Of a stretch of 64,000 nt of DNA, positions 26,440-35,510 are shown piece after piece. The translations under genes were made by a program, and so were the position numbers. The stretch lies in the NCBI GenBank assembly GCA_002633085.1, contig NSIV01000004.1:1-64000 (forward strand), written 5' to 3'. The notes below the pieces were generated by a model. It did not search any database. It saw nothing but the letters and a program-made list of their open reading frames with translations, and was not told where the DNA came from. The DNA comes from Curvibacter sp. PD_MW3. GTDB taxonomy: Bacteria; Pseudomonadota; Gammaproteobacteria; Burkholderiales; Burkholderiaceae_C. How positions within the stretch are numbered: the stretch's first letter is position 1; each line of letters begins with the position of its first letter.

Positions 26440-27840
26440 ATGAAAAAGAAAAACAAGCACTTGCTGGCTCGGGTTGCCCTGGCCATGGCATTCGCCCATC
26501 CGGCCGCTTCGCAGGCTCAGCCCTTGAGCTTCGAATCAGCGTGGCAACGCCTGCTCAGTGGCTCGGACAAGTTGGCCGCCGCGCAATCGGCCGTCGACAG
26601 CAAACGCCTGCAAGGCGAGGGGCTCAAGGGCCTGGGCGGTCCGGTGGTCAGCGTCACCGGCGCCAGCTACGTCTACAACGCCAACCTGAACATCAACCTC
26701 GACCCGGTAAACCAGGGCATTGCGCAGGCCACACAGTCGCTGCCGGCGCCGTTGAAAAACGTGCCGATCAGCGTCTCGCCTCTGCCGTCGCAATACATCT
26801 ACAACCGGCACGAATCAGCCACCAACGCCTCGGTATCCGCCATCTGGCCAATCTATGCTGGCGGCGCAGCCGACAGCATGCGCGGTTTCGTCAAGGCCCA
26901 AGGCGACGAAGCCCAGGCCGACGCAGCGCGCACCAGCCACGAGCTCGCGACGCTGCTGGCGCAGCGCTACTTCGGTGCCCAACTCGCAGTCCGCGCGGCC
27001 CGCCTGCGCGCGGCGGCACGCGACAACGTGGCGCGGCACGACAGCACCGCTGAGCGCCTGCTGGCAGCGGGCCTGATCTCGCGCATCGAGCGGCTGCAGG
27101 CCCAGAGCGCCTACGAGGAGGCCAAGCGCAATGCCTTGAAGGCACAGGACGATGCCGACATGGCCATGCTCGCGCTGGCACGCACCATCAAGGTGGCCGG
27201 TCCGGTCGAGGCACTGTCGCCGTTGTTTGTCATCTCGCAGCCGCTGGAGCCGCTGCCGCATTTCACCGATGCCGCACTGCGGCTCCACCCCGGTCTCGAC
27301 AAGGTGGCGGCCAAGAAGGCACAGGCCGAGCAATTGCACGAAGGCGAGGAAGCCATGCGGCGCCCGCAAGTTTTTGCCTTCGGCCAGCACCAGATCAAGA
27401 GCGACAACCCGGACTGGGTCGCCGGCATTGGTGTGCGCTGGACACTGTGGGATGCCGTGAACCGCGACACCCTGGCCGCGGCCTCGCTCAAGCAGGTCGA
27501 GCAGGCCGAACGCACCGACGCCCAGGCACGCAATGACATCGCGCTGCTGGTCGAGAAGAATTGGCGCGCCCTGGAGAACGCGCGGCGCCAGTTCCTGGGG
27601 CAGCAGACATCGGCCGAGCTGGCCGCCGAGGTGCTGCGCCTGCGCACGGCCGCCTTGCGCGAAGGCACGGGCACGGCGCTTGAGCTGATCGATGCCGAAA
27701 CCAATATGGCCAAGGTGCAGACCGAGCGTGCCCAAGCCGCTTACGAGTACGTCATGGCCCTGGCCAATCTGCTGGAAAGCTGTGGCCTGTCCGAAGAATT
27801 CAGCGCCTACATGGCACGCGCCGACGTGCGGGTGGAATGA
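26440..27840 (+). CDS. TolC-family outer-membrane efflux protein
   Basis: 466 residues. Signal peptide MKKKNKHLLARVALAMAFAH, ending near ASQAQP. It has the two OEP repeats with long coiled coils, for example LRAAARDNVARHDSTAERLL and the C-terminal EVLRLRTAALREGTGTALEL. It forms the outer-membrane channel of a tripartite exporter. The adaptor gene overlaps its stop codon and two ABC-2 permeases follow, making one operon. Confidence 0.87.
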   Translation: MKKKNKHLLARVALAMAFAHPAASQAQPLSFESAWQRLLSGSDKLAAAQSAVDSKRLQGEGLKGLGGPVVSVTGASYVYNANLNINLDPVNQGIAQATQSLPAPLKNVPISVSPLPSQYIYNRHESATNASVSAIWPIYAGGAADSMRGFVKAQGDEAQADAARTSHELATLLAQRYFGAQLAVRAARLRAAARDNVARHDSTAERLLAAGLISRIERLQAQSAYEEAKRNALKAQDDADMAMLALARTIKVAGPVEALSPLFVISQPLEPLPHFTDAALRLHPGLDKVAAKKAQAEQLHEGEEAMRRPQVFAFGQHQIKSDNPDWVAGIGVRWTLWDAVNRDTLAAASLKQVEQAERTDAQARNDIALLVEKNWRALENARRQFLGQQTSAELAAEVLRLRTAALREGTGTALELIDAETNMAKVQTERAQAAYEYVMALANLLESCGLSEEFSAYMARADVRVE

Positions 27841-27842
27841 AG

Positions 27843-28826
27843 ATGAACAAAAAAACTGTCACCATGATCGCCGCCGGCACCGCCGTGCTGGGCTTCCTGG
27901 TCTATGGCGTCTGGCGTGCTGCGCAGCCGGCACCCGACGTCTTCCAGGGCCAGATGGAAGCACGCGAGACCGATATCGCGCCCAAGGTGCCAGGACGCAT
28001 TGCACAGGTGCTGGTGAAAGAAGGCGATGTGGTGCAGCCTGGCACCCCGCTCATCCGCATGGACAGCCCCGAAGTCAATGCCAAGCTGGCTCAGGCCAGT
28101 GCCGCGCAGGAAGCGGCCAAGGCCATTGCCGCCAAGGCGGAACACGGCGCCCGCCCCCAGGAAATCGAGATGGCACGCCTGCAATGGCAACGTGCCGAGG
28201 CCGCGGCCGAACTGGCCGCCACCTCGTTCAAGCGTGTGGACGGACTGGCGCGCGACGGCCTGATCGCCGCCCAGAAACGCGACGAGGCCGAAGCCAACAA
28301 CAAGGCTTCGCGCGATGCCGCCGCTGCCGCCAAGGCCCAGTACGACATGGCGCGCATCGGCGCACGCCCCGAGGACAAGGACGCAGCGAACGCGCAGGCG
28401 CGCCAGGTGGCCGGCGTAGTGGCCGAAATCGAGGCGGCCAAGGCCGAGACCGAGCTCAAGAGCCCGGTGTCCGGCGAAGTGGCCAAGGTGCTGGCCAAGG
28501 CCGGCGAACTCTCACCGCAAGGCGTGGCCGTGGTCAGCGTGGTGGACCTGAAGGACCAGTGGGTGGTACTCAACGTGCGCGAGGACCGGCTGCAGCGCTT
28601 TGCCATCGGTTCCGAGTTCGATGCTGTGCTGCCGGCCCTGTCAACACCGGGCGCCAGCAAGGTGGTGCGTTTCAAGGTTTTCCACAGCGCCGCATTGCCC
28701 GACTTCGCCACCTGGCGCGCCACGCGCAGCGGCCAGGGCTTCGACGCCCGGACCTTTGAGGTGCGGGCCCGGCCGCTGGCGCCGATCGAAGGGGCACGCC
28801 CCGGCATGAGCGTGCTGGTGCAATAA
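27843..28826 (+). CDS. HlyD/EmrA-type periplasmic adaptor of the export operon
   Basis: About 327 residues. A membrane anchor MIAAGTAVLGFLVYGVWRA near the N-terminus, then the biotinyl-lipoyl half-motif ETDIAPKVPGRIAQVLVKEG, a coiled-coil hairpin, the second half ELKSPVSGEVAKVLAKAGEL, and a beta-barrel segment. Start taken at ATG 27843 because GGTGG is better spaced there than for the ATG at 27837, which overlaps the TolC stop. It links the permeases to the TolC channel. Confidence 0.85.
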   Translation: MNKKTVTMIAAGTAVLGFLVYGVWRAAQPAPDVFQGQMEARETDIAPKVPGRIAQVLVKEGDVVQPGTPLIRMDSPEVNAKLAQASAAQEAAKAIAAKAEHGARPQEIEMARLQWQRAEAAAELAATSFKRVDGLARDGLIAAQKRDEAEANNKASRDAAAAAKAQYDMARIGARPEDKDAANAQARQVAGVVAEIEAAKAETELKSPVSGEVAKVLAKAGELSPQGVAVVSVVDLKDQWVVLNVREDRLQRFAIGSEFDAVLPALSTPGASKVVRFKVFHSAALPDFATWRATRSGQGFDARTFEVRARPLAPIEGARPGMSVLVQ

Positions 28827-28858
28827 CCACATCGCCCGCCCTTCCTGCCGCCCAACGA

Positions 28859-30043
28859 TTGCATGCTGTGGGTTCAATAGCATCCAGCATCCGACGCGAA
28901 GCCCGCTTGCTGCGCCAGCGTCCCTGGGACCTGGCCATGATCAGCTGGGTGCCGCTGCTGGCCGCCGCGCTGCTGTGGTGGATCTTTTCGGCCGGCCTGC
29001 CGACCCGGCTACCCATTGGCGTGCTCGATGACGACCATTCCGTCCTCTCGCGCCAGCTGGTCCGCTTCCTCGACGCCACACCCGGCTTGGCGGTGGCCCG
29101 GCGCTATGACAATCCGGCCGAGGCCGAGCATGCGCTGCGCCGCATCGATGTCTATGCCGTGGTCAGCATTCCGCGCGATTTCTCACGCGACGTGAAGCAG
29201 GGCCGCAGCACCCAGGTCACGCTGCTGCACAACGCGCAACTGGGCACGCACTCCGGGCTGATCCAGCGTGACGTGCGCACCGCCGTCGGCACGCTCTCGG
29301 CCGGTGTGGAAATGACGGCGCGCAACAAACGCGGCGAAGCGGCCCAAGGCGTGCGCACCAGCATGGAGCCGGTGCGTGCCGGCATGGTGACGCTGTTCAA
29401 CGCCTCGCTCGACTACGAGCAGTTCCTGGCTGCGGCGCTGATCCCCGCACTCCTGCACATCCTGGCCATGACGGCCGGTGCCTGGGCCGTGGGGCGCGAG
29501 TTGCGCGACCGCACCCTCGGCGACTGGCTCGGCCCGACGCCGGCCCTGGGCCAGACGGCCGGCGCCCTGCTCGGCAAGCTGCTGTGGTCCTGGCTCGGCC
29601 TGGGCGGGGTGGCCACACTCGCCCTGCTCTGGATCACCTGGGGCCGCGGCTGGCACCCAGCGGGCTCGGTGCCATGGACGCTGGTGGCGCTGTGGGTGTT
29701 TCTGGCACTGTCCATCGCCTTGGGGGCACTGGCGTCTGCCGCCACGCGCTCCTTGCGCACCGCCTTGTCCGCCACCGGCTTCATCACGGCGCCGGCATTT
29801 GCCTTCAGTGGCGTCGGCTTCCCGCTGCTGGCCATGCCCTGGGCAGCCCAGCTCTGGGCCCTGGCGCTGCCCTACACGCATTACATCCGGCTGCAGATGG
29901 AGCAGTTGCAAATGGGCGCGCCGCTCAGCGTTTCCATCGCCACCCCGCTGTGGATGGCGCTGGCCACTGCCGTGCTGCTCGCCGCCTGTGTACCGCTTCT
30001 GCGTGCCGCGGCGGCACAACCTGCCAGCTGGGGGAAACGCTAG
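28859..30043 (+). CDS. ABC-2-type permease subunit 1
   Basis: About 394 residues with the ABC-2 (YhhJ-like) layout: one N-terminal membrane helix (MISWVPLLAAALLWWIFSAG), a periplasmic domain of ~150 residues (LPIGVLDDDHSVLSRQLVRF and VVSIPRDFSRDVKQG), then five helices. The start is a TTG at 28859 or a GTG at 28868; neither has a strong ribosome-binding site. The next gene begins at the base after its stop. No ATPase gene belongs to the operon, so the energy source must be elsewhere. Confidence 0.8.
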   Translation: MHAVGSIASSIRREARLLRQRPWDLAMISWVPLLAAALLWWIFSAGLPTRLPIGVLDDDHSVLSRQLVRFLDATPGLAVARRYDNPAEAEHALRRIDVYAVVSIPRDFSRDVKQGRSTQVTLLHNAQLGTHSGLIQRDVRTAVGTLSAGVEMTARNKRGEAAQGVRTSMEPVRAGMVTLFNASLDYEQFLAAALIPALLHILAMTAGAWAVGRELRDRTLGDWLGPTPALGQTAGALLGKLLWSWLGLGGVATLALLWITWGRGWHPAGSVPWTLVALWVFLALSIALGALASAATRSLRTALSATGFITAPAFAFSGVGFPLLAMPWAAQLWALALPYTHYIRLQMEQLQMGAPLSVSIATPLWMALATAVLLAACVPLLRAAAAQPASWGKR

Positions 30044-31183
30044 ATGCTGCGTGCCATCCTCCAGGCCTGGCAGGCCACGCTGGCGGCGGTGATGCGCGAT
30101 ACCGGTGTGCTGTTGCTGCTCGTCGGTGCACCGGTGCTCTATGGCTTCTTCTACCCCTGGCCCTACTCGCAGCAGGCCGTCACGCGCGTACCGGTGGCGG
30201 TGGTGGACCTGGACCACAGCAGCCTGTCGCGCCAGATCACGCGCTTTGCCGCGGCCAATCCGCGCATCGATGTGCGCTGGGTCACCGGTGACGTCCAGCA
30301 GGCGCAACAGGCGCTGTGGCGCGGCGAGATCGAAGGCTTTGCCGTTCTGCCGGCCGACCTGAAACGCCAGGTGGTGCGCGGCAGCCCGGCCACCGTGACG
30401 GTGGAGGGCGACGGCGCCTACGCTCTGCTCAACAAGGCGGTGCTGTACGGTTTTGCCGAAGCCGTGGGCACGGTATCCGCCGGGGTCGAAATCAAGAAGC
30501 TACAAGCCGCGGGCCAAGGCGCACGCCAGGCCACGGCCAGCCGCAGCCCCATCAACACCCAGATGGTGCCACTCTTCAACCCGACCGAAGGCTACGGCAG
30601 CTACGTGGTGCCGGCCGTGGCCCTGCTCATCATCCAGCAGACGCTGCTCATGGGCGCGGCCCTGCTGGCCGGCACCTGGGCCGAGACCGGCGCCCACCGC
30701 GCCAGTGCGCACACCTGGCTGGGCCGCCTCCTCGGCCTCTCGACGCTGGGCCTACTGTCGGGCCTGTTTTATGTCGGCTGGGTGTTTGAGTGGCAGGACT
30801 TCCCGCGCGGCGGCAACCCGTGGGGTGCGGTGGCGTTGCTGGCGCTTTACGCGCCGGCCATCAGTGCCCTGGGCCTATTGCTGGGCGTCTGGTTCCGCGA
30901 CCGTGAGCGCGCCATGCAGGTCTTGCTGCTCACGGCCCTGCCGATGGCCTTCCTCTCCGGTTTCTCGTGGCCGGCCGAGACGCTGCCGGCGCCTCTGCAG
31001 GCGCTGCGCTGGCTGATCCCCAGCACCTCGGGCATCCAGGCTTCCTTGCGGCTGAACCAGATGGGCGCCTCGCTGGCCGACGTGCTGCCCCAGTTGCTGA
31101 CGCTGGGCGCATTGGCGCTGGTGGCAACGGGGTGGTTGATGTGGCTGGGGCGAGCCCATGCTGATCTGACAACTTCCCGCTAG
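30044..31183 (+). CDS. ABC-2-type permease subunit 2
   Basis: 379 residues, a paralogue of the preceding gene: N-terminal helix VLLLLVGAPVLYGFFYPWPY, periplasmic part with VAVVDLDHSSLSRQITRF and FAVLPADLKRQVVRG, then five helices ending LVATGWLMWLGRAH. The two permeases probably form a heterodimer. The ATG directly follows the stop of subunit 1 (TAGATG), implying translational coupling. Substrate unknown; relatives with TolC and HlyD partners export hydrophobic compounds. Confidence 0.8.
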   Translation: MLRAILQAWQATLAAVMRDTGVLLLLVGAPVLYGFFYPWPYSQQAVTRVPVAVVDLDHSSLSRQITRFAAANPRIDVRWVTGDVQQAQQALWRGEIEGFAVLPADLKRQVVRGSPATVTVEGDGAYALLNKAVLYGFAEAVGTVSAGVEIKKLQAAGQGARQATASRSPINTQMVPLFNPTEGYGSYVVPAVALLIIQQTLLMGAALLAGTWAETGAHRASAHTWLGRLLGLSTLGLLSGLFYVGWVFEWQDFPRGGNPWGAVALLALYAPAISALGLLLGVWFRDRERAMQVLLLTALPMAFLSGFSWPAETLPAPLQALRWLIPSTSGIQASLRLNQMGASLADVLPQLLTLGALALVATGWLMWLGRAHADLTTSR

Positions 31184-31269
31184 TGACCGCAGCCATGAAC
31201 AACCGTCGCTCGTAGAACGCGGGCTGATGGCCAGTTGGGGAAGGCGCCCACGGCGCTCAGGCTGTCAAA

Positions 31270-32103
31270 ATGTCGGCCATGAGCGCCCCGAACACACCAA
31301 GAATCAATCCCTCTTTCCCCATCGATTTTGTGCCGCTGGCCGGCACACCTCGTGATTGCGAGGATTGCGGCAAGGCCGAGCGCGTGGGCTTCCAGTTTGA
31401 TTACGCCTACCAACCCATTGTCGATGTCGATCACAGAACGGTCTTTGCGCATGAGGCTTTGGTTCGCGGCCCCAACGGCGAAGGTGCGATGTCCGTGCTG
31501 TCGCAAGTCAACGAACAGAACCGCTATCGCTTCGATCAGGCTTGCCGGGTCAAGGCCATCAAAGGCGCCAGCCAACTGCAGATCCAGGAGCACATCTCCA
31601 TCAATTTCCTGCCGAACGCGATCTACAAACCGGAGATGTGCATCCGCACCACGCTGGAGGCCGCCAGGGCACACGATTTTCCGCTCGAGCGCATCATCTT
31701 CGAGGTGACCGAAGGGGAGCGGATTGAGGACGGCCCCTGGTTTGCCGAGATTCTGCGGGAGTACAAACGTTGCGGTTTCAAGACCGCCATCGACGACTTT
31801 GGTGCCGGTTATGCCGGAATGAAGCTGCTGGCGGACTTTCAGCCCGACATCATCAAGATCGACATGGACCTGATTCGGAACGTGGATACCAACCCGGCGC
31901 GTCAGGCCATCGTGCGAAGCCTGGTCCGCCTGTGCGAAGAGATGCGGATCCAGGTGGTTGCCGAGGGCATCGAAACCCTGGCGGAGCGGGATTTCCTCTA
32001 CGACGCAGGCATCCACCTGATGCAAGGCTACCTGTTTGCAAAACCGGCTTTTCGCGCCATTGCTGCGGTAGACCCCTCGCTTTTCCCGACATCGCAACGC
32101 TGA
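31270..32103 (+). CDS. EAL-domain c-di-GMP phosphodiesterase, stand-alone
   Basis: 277 residues. All EAL catalytic elements are visible: EALVRG (signature), ISINFLP (Asn), IIFEVTEGE (Glu), AIDDFGAGYAG (Asp pair), IIKIDMDLI (Lys), VVAEGIET (Glu) and MQGYLFAKP (Gln). It should hydrolyse c-di-GMP to pGpG. There is no GGDEF, PAS or membrane part. The N-terminal 40 residues carry DCEDCGKAERV, a CxxC that could bind metal or act as a redox switch. It precedes a chemoreceptor gene by 396 bp. Confidence 0.88.
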   Translation: MSAMSAPNTPRINPSFPIDFVPLAGTPRDCEDCGKAERVGFQFDYAYQPIVDVDHRTVFAHEALVRGPNGEGAMSVLSQVNEQNRYRFDQACRVKAIKGASQLQIQEHISINFLPNAIYKPEMCIRTTLEAARAHDFPLERIIFEVTEGERIEDGPWFAEILREYKRCGFKTAIDDFGAGYAGMKLLADFQPDIIKIDMDLIRNVDTNPARQAIVRSLVRLCEEMRIQVVAEGIETLAERDFLYDAGIHLMQGYLFAKPAFRAIAAVDPSLFPTSQR

Positions 32104-32499
32104 CCCTCGGGTTTCTGCCGTCAGGGCTCGCACGGTTGGTCGTGCCGCGCAAGGCATCCGTCGTGCTCATCTCGAAAAGTTCGAAGAACACGATCAAGAC
32201 ATTTTGCTTGGTCGCCTGAATCGATCCAACCATTCGTCTTGGACATATCACCGGTTCACGCCCTCGTTTCTTCGAGGCCAGACCGGTGTACGCGGCACCC
32301 GCCGGCGCCCCCAATTCCCGTTACTAACTGTTAGTGCATCGCATAATGCGTGAACGCATATACCCACATGCACAAGAGGTTTATTTTTCTTTTTGTCTAG
32401 GACAAACAAAGAAAACAGTACGATCCGTGTACTGAATGATGCGTTCTTCTCATCACTGCATCACAAACCATCCAGCGAAGCGATATCAGGACCCCACCC
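32104..32499. other. 396-bp non-coding stretch before the chemoreceptor gene
   Basis: No gene is supported. The left part is a frame remnant rich in short symmetries; the right part (32320-32470) is A/T-rich with GCATAATGCGTGAACGCATA-type repeats of the string GCAT and probably holds the promoter of the chemoreceptor gene. I see no clear -35/-10 pair, sigma-28 site or rho-independent terminator. Confidence 0.45.
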
Positions 32500-34113
32500 A
32501 TGAAAACTCTCACTGTTCGTGCCAAGCTGACTCTGGCGTTTGGGGGCCTGATATTGGTCGTCCTGGCCATTGCAGGTTTTTCCGTCACCGGTCTTGCGGA
32601 TGCCAATGCGCGTTTTGAAAATTACGTCAACGGCATCAATGCACAAGCAAGTGCCGCTGCACGCGTTCGCGCCGCGATTGATCTGCGCGCGATTGCGGCA
32701 CGCAATCTGGTGCTGGTCACCAAAGCCGAAGATCTGGCGCTTGAAAAACAGATTGTGCTGAAGGCTCATGCGGATGCCACACAGAACCTGGCCCAACTGA
32801 AACAGCTCGCTGACACCGGCAAGGCCCCGGCGGATGTCCGCAAGATGATCGATGAGATTTCCCGAATCGAGCAGGCTTATGCGCCGGTGGCACTCAACAT
32901 TGTTGACCTCGCATTGAACAGCAAGCACGAGACTGCGATCGAGAAGATGAACAACGAATGCCGACCCTTGCTGGCGGCACTCATCAAAGCGACCGACGAC
33001 TATGCCGAATTCACTGACGCTCGGGCAGGAGAGCAGATCAAGAAGGCCATGGAGGAATACGCGTCCCAGCGCAATCTCCTGATTGCGGTCAGCTTGCTGG
33101 CCGTGGTCTTGGCCGTCGTCGCGGGCATGCTGATCACACGGAATCTGTCGCATGACTTGGGCGCCGAACCCTCAGAGTTGCGCCGTGTCGTCAATCAAGT
33201 GGCCGATGGCGACCTGACGACGGCAGTGCAGGTTTGCGCAGGCGATGAAGCAAGCGTGCTGGCCGCCGTCGGCCGCATGCAGACATCGCTCATGCAGATT
33301 GTGTCCTCGGTCCGTCAGGGTGCAGAAGAAGTCTCCAGTGCCTCGGAGCAGATTTCCAGCGGCAACGCCGAGTTGTCGGCGCGTACCGAGAGCCAAGCAA
33401 GTTCTTTGGAACAGACCGCAGCGTCCATGGAGCAGTTCAGCTCGACCGTCAAGCAGAACGCCGACAACGCACGTCAGGCGAATGAGCTGGCACAAAGTGC
33501 CAGCGCCGTTGCCGCGCATGGAGGTGAGGTTGTGGGCAAGGTCGTTGACACGATGCGGGGCATCAATGACAGTTCCCGCAAGATTGCCGACATCATCAGC
33601 GTCATTGACGGCATCGCCTTTCAGACCAACATCCTTGCACTGAATGCAGCGGTGGAAGCCGCACGGGCCGGTGAACAAGGTCGAGGTTTCGCGGTGGTCG
33701 CCAGTGAGGTGCGCAGCTTGGCGGGTCGCAGTTCCGAAGCGGCGCGGGAGATCAAGGCGCTGATCACCGATAGCGTGACGCGTGTGGAACAGGGTGCAGT
33801 TCTGGTCGACGATGCGGGCAAGACCATGGCCGATATCGTTTCGGGTATCCGGAACGTCGCGGAAATCATCGGCGAAATCTCAGTCGCCAGCCGCGAGCAG
33901 AGCCAAGGCGTCGCCCAGGTCGGGGAGGCGGTCAGCCACATGGATCAGTCCACCCAGCAGAATGCCGCCATGGTGGAAGAAATGGCCGCCTCTGCCGCCA
34001 ACATGTACGCCAAGGCTCACGAGCTGGTGAAAGCCGTGGCCATTTTCAGGCTGACTGACAGCAGGGGTTCTGCCAACCTCGGATACGCCGCACCAGCGTT
34101 GCTTAGCCGTTGA
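32500..34113 (+). CDS. Methyl-accepting chemotaxis protein, four-helix-bundle type
   Basis: 537 residues. First helix [20 protein letters not shown], a periplasmic helical domain of about 150 residues, second helix [20 protein letters not shown], a HAMP segment ([19 protein letters not shown]) and a signalling domain with the conserved tip [20 protein letters not shown]. Methylation regions carry [16 protein letters not shown]-like repeats. No C-terminal pentapeptide for CheR/CheB. The ligand is unknown; the organism is evidently motile. Confidence 0.92.
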   Translation: MKTLTVRAKLTLAFGGLILVVLAIAGFSVTGLADANARFENYVNGINAQASAAARVRAAIDLRAIAARNLVLVTKAEDLALEKQIVLKAHADATQNLAQLKQLADTGKAPADVRKMIDEISRIEQAYAPVALNIVDLALNSKHETAIEKMNNECRPLLAALIKATDDYAEFTDARAGEQIKKAMEEYASQRNLLIAVSLLAVVLAVVAGMLITRNLSHDLGAEPSELRRVVNQVADGDLTTAVQVCAGDEASVLAAVGRMQTSLMQIVSSVRQGAEEVSSASEQISSGNAELSARTESQASSLEQTAASMEQFSSTVKQNADNARQANELAQSASAVAAHGGEVVGKVVDTMRGINDSSRKIADIISVIDGIAFQTNILALNAAVEAARAGEQGRGFAVVASEVRSLAGRSSEAAREIKALITDSVTRVEQGAVLVDDAGKTMADIVSGIRNVAEIIGEISVASREQSQGVAQVGEAVSHMDQSTQQNAAMVEEMAASAANMYAKAHELVKAVAIFRLTDSRGSANLGYAAPALLSR

Positions 34114-34229
34114 CCAAGACCACCGAAGCCTGGCGTCAACATGGCCCTTGGGCATGAACCAGCCCCACCGCGCCATCCCAGGGCAACGTCCAGACGCCCT
34201 CGCTGCCGAGCAAAGCTAAACTGCCACCC

Positions 34230-35495
34230 ATGCAGATATACATGGTAGGTGGTGCGGTCCGCGATGCCTTGCTGGGCTTGCCCGTGAAGGACCACGACTG
34301 GGTGGTAGTGGGCGCCACGCCGGAAGAGATGACGGCGCGCGGTTTTGTGCCGGTGGGCAAGGACTTCCCGGTGTTTTTGCACCCCGAGACCAAGCAGGAG
34401 TACGCGCTGGCGCGCACAGAGCGCAAGACGGCGCGCGGCTACAAGGGTTTCGCCATCCACACCTCGCCCGAAGTCACGCTGGAAGAAGACCTGGCGCGGC
34501 GCGATCTTACTATCAATTCGATAGCTGTTCGCGCAGACAATACAAGGCCAGATGGAACTTTTGATCTTGAACACCTGACCGACCCCTTCAACGGCCGGAA
34601 AGACGTGGCCGACAAGGTATTCCGTCACGTCACCCCCGCTTTCCGCGAGGACCCGGTGCGCATCCTGCGCGTGGCGCGCTTGTCGGCGCGCTTCACCGAC
34701 TTCACCGTGGCGCCCGAGACCATGACGCTGATGCAGCACATGGTGGAGGACGGCGAGGCCGACCACCTGGTGGCCGAGCGCGTCTGGCAGGAGCTCAGCC
34801 GCGGCCTGATGGAAGACAAACCGTCGCGCATGTTCGAGGTGCTGCGCGCCTGCGGTGCCCTCAAACGTCTGCTGCCGGAAGTGGACCGCCTGTGGGGTGT
34901 GCCGCAGCCGGAGCAGCATCACCCCGAGATCGACACTGGCGTGCACCTGATGATGGTGCTGGACACGGCCGCGCAATTGGGCACGTCGCTGGCCGTGCGC
35001 TTTGCCTGCCTGGGGCACGACCTCGGCAAGGGCACCACCGACCCCGAGGTGCTGCCACGCCACATCGGCCACGAGGAACGCAGTGCGCGTTTGCTCAAAG
35101 GTTTGTGCGAACGCCTGCGCGTGCCAGTGGACTGCCGCGAACTGGCCGACGTGGTGGCGCGCGAGCACGGCAACATCCACCGCAGTGGCGACCTCGGTGC
35201 GGCAGCACTGGTGCGCTTGCTGGAACGCTGCGATGCCATCCGCAAGCCACAGCGCTTCGCCGAGATCCTGCAAGCCTGCGCCTGCGATGCGCGCGGTCGC
35301 CTGGGGCGCGCAGACGAAGACTACCCGCAAGCCTTGCGGCTGCAGGCTGTGCTCGACGTGGTGCTGGGCGTTGCCACCCACACCATCGCCGAGCACGCCA
35401 TGGCGCAAGGGCACAACGGCAAGAAGATCGGCGAACTGATCCATGCCGCGCGCACCGACGCCGTTGCCCGCCATCTAGCCACTCTCGAACCCTGA
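34230..35495 (+). CDS. cca: Multifunctional CCA tRNA nucleotidyltransferase
   Basis: 421 residues. Class II nucleotidyltransferase head: MQIYMVGGAVRDALLG, catalytic DHD in VKDHDWVVVGA, LARRDLTINSIA. HD phosphohydrolase domain with FACLGHDLGKGTTDPEVLP and HIGHEERS. It adds or repairs the 3' CCA of tRNAs. Residues ~94-112, just after RRDL, are encoded by a ~58-bp dispersed repeat (34509-34566) and make this loop longer than in E. coli Cca. The frame is kept. Confidence 0.95.
   Translation: MQIYMVGGAVRDALLGLPVKDHDWVVVGATPEEMTARGFVPVGKDFPVFLHPETKQEYALARTERKTARGYKGFAIHTSPEVTLEEDLARRDLTINSIAVRADNTRPDGTFDLEHLTDPFNGRKDVADKVFRHVTPAFREDPVRILRVARLSARFTDFTVAPETMTLMQHMVEDGEADHLVAERVWQELSRGLMEDKPSRMFEVLRACGALKRLLPEVDRLWGVPQPEQHHPEIDTGVHLMMVLDTAAQLGTSLAVRFACLGHDLGKGTTDPEVLPRHIGHEERSARLLKGLCERLRVPVDCRELADVVAREHGNIHRSGDLGAAALVRLLERCDAIRKPQRFAEILQACACDARGRLGRADEDYPQALRLQAVLDVVLGVATHTIAEHAMAQGHNGKKIGELIHAARTDAVARHLATLEP
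34509..34566 (+). repeat. Dispersed ~58-bp repeat, copy A (inside cca)
   Basis: Core features shared with the other copies: CTATC, then ATAGCTG, CGCGCA, AAGGCCAGA-like and TTTTGATC blocks at the same spacing. Read in the cca frame it starts at codon 94 (ACT ATC ... ATA GCT), the stop-free phase of the repeat. It encodes IAVRADNTRPDGTF, parallel to the segment encoded by copy C. Confidence 0.75.
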
Positions 35496-35510
35496 ACTCA
35501 CCTATCTGCC

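Noticed and set aside
32150-32200. Symmetry around CTCGAAAAGTTCGAAG as a terminator after the EAL gene
   Set aside because: Only five pairs and no T-run; too weak to call.
34017-35474. 485-codon minus-strand frame opposite cca
   Set aside because: Antisense to cca, whose motifs are complete; composition is that of a shadow frame.
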